Shown here piece after piece: positions 25,467 to 35,427 of a stretch of 64,000 bases of DNA. Position 1 is the stretch's first letter, and every line of letters begins with the position of its first letter. A program made the position numbers and the translations under genes. The notes beneath the pieces are model-generated. The model did not search any database, had not been told where the DNA came from, and was given only the letters and a program-made list of their open reading frames with translations. Source of the DNA: Hypomesus transpacificus (lineage: Eukaryota; Chordata; Actinopteri; Osmeriformes; Osmeridae); assembly GCF_021917145.1 (NCBI RefSeq), contig NC_061062.1, forward strand, positions 13,402,521 to 13,466,520. Direction: 5' to 3'.

Positions 25467-27513
25467 TTACAGTTGAGCGCAGTCGCAAGTCAGGACATTT
25501 GGCGTCGGGGGGGAGTGAACCACCTGGATCCTGTGGCAGGTCATGGTCTGTAGTCTCTGAATCACATCCAGCAGCAGTGGACTGGGCTGAGACGGGCTGT
25601 CCAGAATCTCCAGGCGCTCCAGATGTTGCAGCTGCTGCAGGCTGACAAGGTCACTCTCTGGCACCCACTGGTGTCTAGAAGGAGCAAGGACATCAACACA
25701 ACGATGTAAGTAGAAGTGGAATTAAGACCATTTGTGCAAAGAACCCTTAAGATAATCTTAAATAAAAAACAACAAGATCTTAATGTTACACTGTATTTAA
25801 GCTACTGAGATGTTATTGCTGCACTATTGTAGGCTATTTTTTTGTTTTGTTCACCAAACATGGTAGCTGAGATGTGGCCAGTGAATAAAGACTGTTCATT
25901 GACTCTGACCACTGAAATACTGCAGAACAACAAACTTCTGCAGTAGTTTCAATATGCACTATCTGTACGTCGGTTTGGATAAAAGCATCAGTGTCAACTC
26001 AGATTAAATGTAACGTAAGATCACTTCACCGAATTTTGAGTGTCCTCAGCTTGGGGAACAGTTTGGGAATGGTTCTGATGATGTTGCCATAACTGTTACT
26101 GTAGCCTCGTGGTTCCAGATGGAGGTAGGTGAGATCTGGGACCCGGGTAGCCAGAGTTTGCAGGTCCACTGTCTCCACCTTCACTCGTAAGGTCAGACTG
26201 GTCAAACTGCCTGGGACTGAGTCGCCATATTTCTGTACATCCGGGCCGTCTGAAAGACAACAACCCAACAGATAAAGACCCATACACTAAAGGATACAAT
26301 GCAGCCCCCATACAAGACGTTACAGATTTCTCTGGTTCATTTGGCCATTTGACCCTTCAAAGCCAATTTCCTACCCTGCTGTGCAGGCATTCTAAATAGA
26401 GGACAGAAGGGAGCAGTGTCAGCACAAGGTCAACCAGGTAACCTCCATCACGTTTCTCCAACACTCCAGCAAACAACTCACCGATGATGCTCAGGGAGGT
26501 CAGGCCAGGCAGAGAAGTCAGCCATGTAGCCTGCCTTCTGTCTTCATAATTGTCCACTACACAAGCATTGTAGAACACTGCTAGGCTCCGCAAAGATGCC
26601 AGTCCCACAAAGGCATTCTGGGAGAGAGTGGGATCAGTATAGTCCAGGATCTCTAAGCTGGTCAGGGCTGGTCCCATTTGAGGTCTGTCTTCTGGATCCA
26701 GGGCGAATAAAAAAGCTCAGCATTAGTCAGCATTTGTATTGTATTGTAGAATGTATACAGCGTTTTAACAAAAAATCTTAGGGTACTTATGTTCAGATAA
26801 ATTACTAGAGACAAAGGTTTGACTTTGGTTTGTACAAACTTTGTCTCACCTGAGGACTCTCTTTGTTTTCCAGGACATAAGTAGTCATCTGGTAGAGTAC
26901 CAAACATTCTTCCCATTCTCAGAGACAGGTGCTTTAAGTGAGGCAGATGAGTGAGAATGTCATGGAATGTGTCCTTTGGTGTAGGGAAGCGTTGCATGTG
27001 ATAGGACAAAGATGTCAGATTGCTAAACGTGGTCACCACATTAACGATTTCAGACCTTTGGGCACAGACTTCACACACAGTGAAATGGGTCAACTGTAGG
27101 GGGGTAGTCATGCGATCATAGGCTCGAGTGAAACGGCAACGCCTTATGGACAAGCTCCTCAAATCTGGAAATCCATTTAAAATCTCATTTATTTCCTTTA
27201 CGAATCCGTCCTCTATGACGATGGTGGCTAGTGTTGGAAGACAACGACGTAGCTGTTTCCAGTCTTTGAAACTTGCACTTCGCACTACCACACTGCTGGT
27301 CTTTCGGCGCCGAAGTATAGTCCAGAACTCCGGGCTGTAGGCGCAGAGTTTCTTCAGCACAACCGTTTCATTTCTCCACAGGGACCAGTGGTCTACTAGG
27401 CGTTTGAAATACTTGCAGCATGAGCGAATGCGCAGCTTGTCCGATTTTGACAGCAATCTGAACACGTGAACCCATACCTCTGAAGGGAGTTGAGATGCTG
27501 CAAGTGGTGGCAT
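25467..27513 (-). CDS. F-box protein with leucine-rich-repeat-like region
   Basis: Four minus-strand exons join in frame: 27513-26850, 26691-26482, 26249-26030 and 25674-25467, giving 433 residues. I start at MPPLAASQLPSE because the upstream in-frame codons contain no ATG. Residues 8-47 (LPSEVWVHVFRLL...CCKYFKRLVDHW) match an F-box, which binds SKP1 and would make this the substrate-recruiting part of an SCF ubiquitin ligase. The rest has repeated Leu-spaced segments (LPHLKHLSL, LTSLEILDY, LASLRSLAV, LPGLTSLSI, FPKLRTLKI, LEHLERLEIL when read loosely) like F-box/LRR proteins. Exon 2 is ended at the GTGAGT donor after SII because only this keeps exon 3 in frame. I cannot name the orthologue, and the substrate is unknown. 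Confidence 0.8.
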
Positions 27514-28231
27514 AACGATACGAACTGAATCATAAAAAAGCAAGTGTGTCTACTCATTCGCAAGCAAATGTGTTATGATTGCAGATAAAGCAAATATATT
27601 CCTTGTCTTTGAGAAAACAAATCCAGTATGTAGTCCTTTCCATGTCTATGCTTTCTATGCTTTAGAACTTTTGCTAGACCCGGATGTTGTAGCGGATATG
27701 ATGCAAGAGGAAGTAGAATGGTATTAAATTCAAAATTTGTAGGCGGGAGTTGAGGGGTAAGTTCCATACATTTTCTAAATGTGTCACTATTTCTTTTTAA
27801 AAGTCAAGTTACCGTTTTACATTGATATACTGTTTTACACAGCGAATGATCACTTAGTACTTAGTAGCTATATTTTTATTATTAAAGATTAGATAAAGAA
27901 GTCCACCGTTACCTATTCCCTGTTACCAACAGCTAACCAGGTAGCTTGCTAGCTAAGCTAGTAGCTTGCTGACAAATGGCCTGGGACCACAGTGTTAACA
28001 GCATGAAAGTGCTCATGCCCTCTCTTACATTTGGAACAGGTACATGAGACAAACTTCAGTGGATTATGGATCTAACGAAGACAACGAAAAAATGCCAACG
28101 TTAGGGATGTAATACAACCAGGTCGATCTAATCAAAACCACAGTCGCCACAGAAGAGCGATTTTTTCACATTCAACCCACAGCATTGGGCAAAACAACAG
28201 ACCCACCTATTTAGACTCTGCACCCAAAGAC
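27514..28231. promoter_or_regulatory. divergent promoter of F-box gene and mis18bp1
   Basis: The two start codons are 718 bp apart and transcribed away from each other, so this interval should contain both promoters. It has ETS-like CCGGATGT and GAGGAAGT near 27680-27715, an E2F-like GGCGGGA at 27742 and TTCAAA (reverse of the CHR core TTTGAA) at 27729. A strong donor, GTAAGT, at 27757 suggests a short non-coding first exon of mis18bp1, perhaps spliced to an acceptor near 28040. Start sites are inferred. Confidence 0.5.
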
Positions 28232-31200
28232 ATGAACACCTCTTATGTTCTTCTAACACCTAACAACAATGTTTGCATGTCAACCAAGGCCATGTACAAT
28301 GGCCAGATAAACAACCCACCCGTGAGCCATGTGAACAGAGGCAACACCTCCATAGGCCAGGGCGTCTTGTACCCTCTTAGCTCTACTATGGCTGATGACC
28401 ACTCACTGGTGTGTGGGGACCCTGTGCTCTATCCCCCCCTCAAAACACAGAACAGTCACAGGCCACCGTTTGAATCCCCAGCCAAGGCCTTTGCCAGGCT
28501 GAAGGCTAAAGTGCTGAAAGAGCAGATGTGTAAGGAGACTGAGAGCAAGCTTTGTTCTAGAGACAGGGACACCCAAGATCGAGGGCTTCTTTCTCCCAAG
28601 AAGAGGCAGCATCCATGGACTATAGCTGAGCTGAAAGAGAACCAGAGTGCCTCATTCTACCCCTATGAGGCTGAGACCCTCACCCTCTCACCAACTCGTT
28701 CCCCCCCAAAAGCCTTCTCCCTTCCGTTCTCAAACTTCAGCTCTAAAGACCTCCCCCTTTCCTCCCCTGGTAAGGATATGGGGAGAGTGTTCAAGACTGT
28801 CAACAGATTGTCCCCAAGGAAGCAGATACTGGGGGCATCGCCTATGAAGGCCCGCCCCCTGGCTAGCTCCATGGAACAGCAGGGGACAGCCCTGGAGGGG
28901 CACGTCCTCAGGGCATCCTGCAGCGCCACACCGGCGAAGGTACAACCTCCAAGTTTTAAATCCTTTGGTAGCCATGCAGGAGGTCTATCTGGAGACGTTG
29001 ATATTATGGAAAATGGGCATACACAAACCACATGCTGGAGCTCCAGTGGTAAGATATTTTTGCTAAAACTCTCATTTCACTTATTACAATGTACTGTCTG
29101 GATATCAACAGTGGAGAGGTCTTGGGCATGTGCATCTACTATTGAACCTAAAAAAAGTCTCTAATACCCTAACACAACTGTGTCATTTCCCCAGAACCCT
29201 TTGCTTTGGGTTCTCCAGCTAAGATGTTTGCTTCGATGAAGGCGCGGCAGAGGCAGAAGGAGCAGATGGGAACCTGCATAGTCAGCAGCAGCACCCAGGG
29301 GCCCAGGAGAGGAGGTAAGGGTGGAACAATAACAGGAAGTGTGGAACATCGGCTTGTGTTTATTAAAAAGTCTAAGACCTGGAAAGGCAACCTAGGGTCC
29401 TCTCTGCCAGCGGTCCGCTCTGTATGTAAAGGCTATTCAGAAGGCTGCACTGATCTTAGGTTAGCTTAACTCTCATACTCTGAGATGCTAAGATGAAATG
29501 GGACATCAGGACTTTTGTTCATTAAAGATAGAGAAGGGTATAACGTAGTGGTAGAGCAATTTACTGCAAATCGAGAGTTTGCAGGTTCAAATTCCCCTCT
29601 GTACATCCCTTTGGATTAAAGTGTTTGCTCAATGATTACATGATAGAATCCCTTCTTCTTCCTGTCTCTCCTTGTCTGTTTTTAGGCAATGTTGCATTGC
29701 GTTGCCGGTCCAGCTCCACCCCTATCCCCCAGGAAACAGATGAGGACACCAGTTTGGACGCAGCTAGTAGCATTGCAGGCACTGCCTTCACCGCTCCCTC
29801 CAGTGTGGGTGTCGCAGACAGCCAGTATGAGTCTGACATAGACGAGGGGCCTTTGGCCCCCCGCCCAACACTGGTGGACGACCCACTGCTTCACGCCTCC
29901 CCTAGGATATCCATCCCGAAGAAATGCCAAGCACTGTTCCTGTCCAAGGGCATAGCAGAAGCCACAGGGAGAAGACACTGGCAGGATAGCGATGTAAACA
30001 GACACAGCTTCATCTCTCCAGTTGGCCCGAAATAGTTTGGCTTGAATGTGTACATGTGATAAAGCCTTCATTGTCCTCTGTGTTTCTTATGACAGGTGGA
30101 AGGGATCCACCTGAAGGAGTGGCTCCTGAGCTTCAACGGGCGTGGCCTGTTTGTAGACGGACTCCGCAGGTAGGCAGGTCATTTAAGGGGCTATTACACA
30201 TGGGACGATATTTTGTGTAATAATTGCAGTGGTATTTCATGCCACTCTTGGTTTGATAAACAGTGGCTGTTTATCTTCCGTTTGACCTCGATAATAACCC
30301 AGCGACACTTTAGATCGACACGCATATTGTCTTGTGTGCTCCTGTCAGGGATAACAGCATGCAGTGGCATAGTAATGTCATCACTGAGAGGGTCTCCAGT
30401 AACGTGGTGAAGACTGTTTCCGGAAACACCTACGTCTTGGTGGGCAAGATGGCCCTGGACAGAACCACCAGTACGGCACACACTTGCACACAGACAATAT
30501 ACAGTATATAGCAAACACTGTACATAGCCGACTCTAAATAAACGATTGGAAACGCTGTGTATTCATAGTCCATTGCAGCATGCTGTATATTGTGTTGTTA
30601 CACATGCTGACTCTGTCCATTTCCAATGTTCTCCATCAGTATTACCAAGATGGCTGCAGAAGAAGTTTATGTTTGGCTTCCCCCTGAAATGGAAGATGTA
30701 CTTTGATCAGTTCCTATCTGAATCTCAACAGTAAGTCACAGTATTACAAGGTTGCATTGAATAGTAAATATAAATATTTTTTTCCCTACACACATTTGAG
30801 TGATTGTCTTCACTTGGTAGGGGTATCAACTGTGTGTGGATGTAACTGATTGGATGGTGTCTATAGTTTGGGTTCAGACAACACCAGAGGCCAGACCACG
30901 ACTCAGAGATCAATCAGCCTTTCTGCCACGCCCAAGTCTGCCAGACCTCAGAAAGCCAGGACCCCAAGGTCAGGTGAGTTACATGTGAGACCGATCATCA
31001 TCAGTCCGGACTGGTTCCCTGCTGCAACAATCCAGTCCCTCATACACTTCAACCTGGGTCCTCTGTTCCTCATTTCATCTTCCTGCTTTGCCCCCCCCCC
31101 CTTCCCTCCCTTCCCCCCCAGTTCCAGTTTGTCCAACCAGCACCCACGATCTGACCGGAGGAGCTAAGGTGTCGCGTAGTGGCCGGGTGATCAAACCCCC

Positions 31201-34200
31201 CCTGGAGTACTGGAAGGGAGGGCGGATCATACTGGATGCAAACATGAACGTTACTGTGCTCCAAGGTTACGAAACTTCCATCTGTGAACCGGTAAGGCTT
31301 TCCTAGTGTTGTACGTCTGACCTGTGCTGCACACACATATGTCTTGAAGGATGGTAAAGATATTGATCTGTAGTACTAGTTTGACAAAATAGCTGTGTGA
31401 GGGAGTCATCTCCTGACTTCCAGGTTTCCCTGTCATGAGTTGTGATGATGTTCATGTCCCTGTTGACTCAGAGTGTAAACACAACTGTGGCCAAAGAGAA
31501 GGCCAAAAAACCTGCCCAAGTGTTCCTCCCCTTGCCAGACGGTAGGTCCACATCTGTGTGTGTGTGTGTGTGTGATGTTGTTCCTTTGGTGTGTTTTGTG
31601 CACGTGTAAGATTCTGTCGTGTGTGTGCCCTTCAGACTCCAGTGATCAAGAGGATGTGGTCCTAGTGAGGAAGGTGAAGATGGCCCACAGGCCTCAGCGC
31701 TCTAGATCTAACCCTGAGAAGGAACCGTCTCACACCAACACTTCTCAAGGCTGCCTCCTTCAACCGCGGATCTTCAGTCTGCCACCTCAGACGGCTGAAG
31801 TTGTCATTCACCCAGACCATACGTCCCAACCCCTAGCCCCACCCCAGCGTCGCTCCCAGCGGAACGCTGGCAGACAGAGCAGCGAGGAAGACTCCAGACC
31901 CTCCGGAGCGACGAGGAAGCCCCAGAGCGTTCGGACGGAACCTCCCAACGTCACACACAGCAAACGGACCAACCAGAAGAAGAAGAAGGAGAAGAGTGAT
32001 TCTGGTCAGGCGGAGCAGCGGGATGTAGAGAGGGAGGCGGGGAGGCGTGCACACAGCCAGAGCACGGCTGATGCCTTAAGGAGGAGCCGCAGGGGTCACG
32101 ACCTCAGGGAGGTGCCGTCTGAATCTGAGAGCAATCTTACTTCAACATCGCTCCGCAGCAGAAAGAAGTACAACAGGGTTCTAAATTCAGATTCCGAGAC
32201 CCAGTGCAGTCAGGTATCCCTGTCCAATTGTTCATTCAAATTCTCTGAAGACGAGGACATGTCGCTGAGGAGTAAGAGGGGCAACAGCCAGAAACCAAAA
32301 GTTGTTGCCAAGAAAAAAACTGCTCCAAGAAGTCAAGCTCTGCATAAGCCGGAACCCGAGTTCCAGCCTCAGGTGGAGAAGAGGGAGGCGGGGAGGCGTG
32401 CACACAGCCAGAGCGCGCTTGCTGCTGTAAGGAGGAGACGTAGGGGTCGTGACCTGGAGGTGTCGACTGAATCTGATAGCAATTTCACTTCAACAAAGCT
32501 CCGCAGCAGGAAGGAGTACAGCAGGGTTCTATATTCAGATTCCGAGACCCAGTGCAGTCAGGTATCCCTGTCCAATCATTCATTTAAATTCTCTGAAGAC
32601 GAGGACATGTCGCTGAGGAGTAAGAGGGGCAAGAGCCAGAAACCAAAAGCCGTCACCAAAGACAAGGCCAAGACCAAGGCTAAAACCAAGTCACCACCTG
32701 AGCAGGTCCAGGTGGACAAGCAGAGCACCAGGGTGAAGAAAAGCAGAGCTGGAGCCTCAGCAAACCCTCAAGAGGAGGATGACGACAGGTGGACAGAGGC
32801 AGAACTCCGAAAATTGCGCGAGTAAGTCTCGTACCGTCTACAATGCCTCTTGGGAGATGACGCATCGAGAGTAGCTGCATGACTCCTGTGTTTGTGTTTC
32901 CCAGGACGGTGACTTCCTTCCCCAAACACATGGGTAGTTTCTGGCTGAACGTAGCGATGGCGGTGGGTACCAGGTCAGCTGAGGAGTGTCAGGAGCAGTA
33001 TTCAGCACAGAGAAGCTGCCCAGCCTCCTCTGTCAAGCCCAGGAAGAAGGAGGGCCCAGCCGCAAAGAAGGACCCAGGTAGGCTTTGCCGAGATACAAGC
33101 CTGCATCTGCTGAGTGCATCTGCTGAGGGAGTCAGATGGCTGAGTGGTGAGGGAGTCGGGCTAGTAATCAGGAGGTTGCCGGATCGATTCCCCGCCCCGC
33201 AAATATGACGTTGTGTCCTTGGGCAAGGCACTTCACCCTACTTGCCTCGGGGGGAATGTCCCTGTACTTACTGTAAGTCGCTCTGGATAAGAGCGTCTGC
33301 TAAATGACTAAATGTAAATCTTATAATGTAGGGAACGGGAGAAATAAAAGACAAAAGGTGTTTGGTAGGTGCAAAGTGGGGTTTTGAAATGTGACTGTAT
33401 CTCGTATCGTCTGTGTATATCTGACAACACATTTGTCGTAGTGTTAGTTCAGTTGTCATTTGTGTGACGTCGTGTCCCTCACGAGCAGTTCTGATGACGT
33501 CGTCTCCCTGTGTAGTGGTGGAACCTCAGATCACAGCCAAGGTGGGTACTCTGAAGAGGAAGCAGCAAATTCGCAACTTCCTGGAGCACATGCCCAAAGA
33601 CGACCACGATGACATCTTCACCAGTTCACCCATGCAGAACAAACGAGTCAAGGTGGGCAGGGGTCTCTTTTATTACAGTAAGAGCACCTTCTCCTGATCC
33701 ATTGCTGAACACATTTAAGAGACTCCAACCAGTGTGTGTTGACGGCTGTCGGCCAAGAGGTCTCTGAGCTCACCAGGTTACAGATCACACACCACGAGGG
33801 GAAGGTCGTGTTCGCATTTCCCGTATATTTCCGCCTCATTCTAAATGTGTGTACGTCTGTTCTGTCGTTCTGCAGCTGCCCACCGCTTCCCCCAGCTGGG
33901 GCGAAAGTGTGTTCATGTCTTCAGGCCAGGACCCCCAGACCCCCTGCTCAGCCAGCTTTCCCACTGTCAAGACACCGCAGTGTCTTCACATCACCCCTGG
34001 CATGATGGGCTCGGTCAACAAGTGAGAATGTTTAGAAATTCCATGCAGCTCTCCCATAATCACAGGCAGCTATGCTTGAATGATATAGGTGAAACAGTTT
34101 GAGTGTGAGGTGTGGTTGAAACACTGTTCTGGATCTTCTGGTTTTTGGAAGCTGGGCTTATATGAATCCTTTTTTTAATTTTATAATATTTTTTTATTTT

Positions 34201-34841
34201 TAGAAATGATGATAAGTACATCTACCAGCTCCAGAAGAGGATGAAGACAAGCCAAGCCAAGGTCTACAAATACGTCCGCACATCTAAGGTATGAGTTTAC
34301 AAAAGGCCACTATCGTAAGGCATACCACCAGATTATGATATACTGTTGTTCTTGGTATATCAAAGCTATATATTATGTATTTTATATTGACGTGTCTATG
34401 AAAATAGACAAGACCTTTTGACTTTTGTTAGACCACATATTTAAATTTAAGATTCCTATATGATTATTGTATGCATCTTCCTGCCAAAGCAAATTCCTTG
34501 TCTGTGCAAACTTTCATGGCGAATAAATCCCATTCTGATTCTGACATCTATCTATTGTGTTGAATTACCTAGTTTTTTTCTCGAATTATTCGTCCACAGA
34601 AGTTCACACCGACTCCGCCAGTAAAACGTGCTGTGAAAAGATGTGATATTCCAGGTGTGTGTCAAATACAATAACATTTATTTAGAATGCCAACCTGAAC
34701 GGTTTCTTTATTATTGACTTGTCTGTTTGTTTGTTTGTTTCAGAGGAGAATGATTCGTTTGTGATCAGGGAGATGTTCCCAGATGAGAGTCGAGTTTCAG
34801 ATGAAGATGAAGAAGAGGATTACTACTTTGATGATGACTGA
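28232..34841 (+). CDS. mis18bp1: MIS18-binding protein 1 (KNL2), centromere licensing
   Basis: The Mis18 complex recruits HJURP so that CENP-A is loaded at centromeres in G1. Exons: 28232-29048, 29195-29314, 29686-29993, 30096-30169, 30349-30470, 30640-30730, 30867-30973, 31122-31291, 31472-31541, 31636-32821, 32905-33077, 33516-33652, 33876-34021, 34204-34288, 34600-34654 and 34744-34841, in frame for 1252 residues (human about 1130). Two SPAK-x-F motifs (ESPAKAFARLK, GSPAKMFASMK) precede a SANTA domain (about 416-511: VEGIHLKEWLLSF to WLQKKFMFGFPLKWKMYFDQF). A CENP-C-like motif follows at 565-582 (RSGRVIKPPLEYWKGGRI). A SANT/Myb-like domain is at about 1010-1055 (RWTEAELRKLRETVTSFPKH). The C-terminus is acidic. 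A tandem repeat of about 117 residues occupies roughly 753-975. An in-frame stop at 28073 with no intervening ATG supports the chosen start, unless an upstream exon adds codons. Confidence 0.93.
29528..29644 (+). mobile_element. tRNA-derived SINE fragment in mis18bp1 intron
   Basis: The tRNA-like head has an A-box-like stretch (TAACGTAGTGGTAGAGCA) and a B-box-like GGTTCAAATTC about 32 bp later. A degenerate teleost tail follows (CTTTGGATTAAAGTGTTTGCT). It lies just upstream of mis18bp1 exon 3. Confidence 0.7.
32030..32663 (+). repeat. mis18bp1: in-frame tandem duplication inside mis18bp1 exon 10
   Basis: The segment starting GAGGGAGGCGGGGAGGCGTG at 32030 recurs at 32381, an offset of 351 bp (117 codons), falling to 348 bp near the end. 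Both copies encode EAGRRAHSQS, LRSRK-Y-RVL, SDSETQCSQVSLSN and FKFSEDEDMSLRSKRG. DNA similarity is high across the copies, so the duplication looks recent. The region is basic and serine-rich with acidic patches, and no fold is recognised. Confidence 0.9.
33122..33319 (+). mobile_element. full-length-looking tRNA-derived SINE in mis18bp1 intron
   Basis: The head resembles a class II tRNA gene: A box TGGCTGAGTGG and B box GGATCGATTCC. A body follows with CCTTGGGCAAGGCACTTCACC and then the conserved teleost tail GTAAGTCGCTCTGGATAAGA with GCGTCTGCTAAATGACTAAA. It is the most intact SINE in the window, oriented with the gene, between mis18bp1 exons 11 and 12. Confidence 0.85.
34427..34544 (+). 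mobile_element. non-LTR retrotransposon 3' end, copy 1
   Basis: Contains GTTAGACCACATATTTAAAT, CTTCCTGCCAAAGCAAATTC, CTTTCATGGCGAATAAATCC and a terminal ATTCTGATTCTGA microrepeat, as at the 3' ends of L2/CR1-type LINEs. Near-identical copies are at about 46969-47139 and 50461-50670. It lies in a mis18bp1 intron; the clade is inferred. Confidence 0.75.
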
Positions 34842-34968
34842 ACATACAGATGAATTACAATTCTCTTTTATCTTTTTAATCGCAGTATTTCAAATTTTTT
34901 AATTGTGTCTGATCATATAATCTGGGGATTGATGACTAAAAATGTATTCTGTCTAATACTTGCGCTGT

Positions 34969-34974
34969 AATAAA
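34969..34974 (+). terminator. mis18bp1: mis18bp1 polyadenylation signal
   Basis: AATAAA about 130 bp after the mis18bp1 stop, followed by a T-rich stretch. It leaves about 450 bp before the tpp1 start codon. Confidence 0.75.
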
Positions 34975-35305
34975 ATTGTGTTTTATTATAGTGATTTTTG
35001 CTGTCAAGTTGACCTCACAGCTAGTTATGTTTTTGATTTCTATAAGCCATCTGTAAATGTCTCGTTGATATTTTTGTTTCACTTTGTTTCTTGTTCTAAA
35101 CTAGATGGATAGATGTCTAGGTGGATGTGTTTTTCAAATACATGTATATTTCGTACTTTAAAAACTAAATTTTATTGTTCCGTACACCACTGCATATCCC
35201 AATCTGAATCAGATCTAACTAAGGGATTTTGATGATCGAGGCCGTTTCAATAAATTTGCACGAGACAGAACTTCTTGCTAAATGACACGTACACACCCAC
35301 CCTAA

Positions 35306-35340
35306 TCACGTGACAGACGTTTTTTCCTGTCATGTGATGA
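35306..35340 (+). promoter_or_regulatory. tpp1: paired E-box/CLEAR-like sites upstream of tpp1
   Basis: TCACGTGAC (35306-35314) is followed 15 bp later by GTCATGTGATGA (35329-35340), about 90-120 bp before the tpp1 ATG. The first matches nine bases of the CLEAR palindrome GTCACGTGAC bound by TFEB/TFE3/MITF. These factors are known to activate lysosomal genes. Function here is inferred from sequence and position. Confidence 0.65.
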
Positions 35341-35427
35341 CCCACCACAAGGAAAACAGACTAGCAGACCGTCTGAATCAAAGGTTCAAATAAACGACTC
35401 CTGACAAAGGAATAGATTCATGTTTCC

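Noticed and set aside
26375-26482. Longer version of F-box exon 2 ending at the donor after HSR (26375)
   Set aside because: It ends in phase 0 and puts exon 3 out of frame with a stop soon after. The GTGAGT donor at 26482 has a better consensus and the correct phase.
28066-28231. Upstream ATG at 28066 as mis18bp1 start
   Set aside because: It is in a different frame from the main exon. The main frame has a stop at 28073 and no ATG before 28232.
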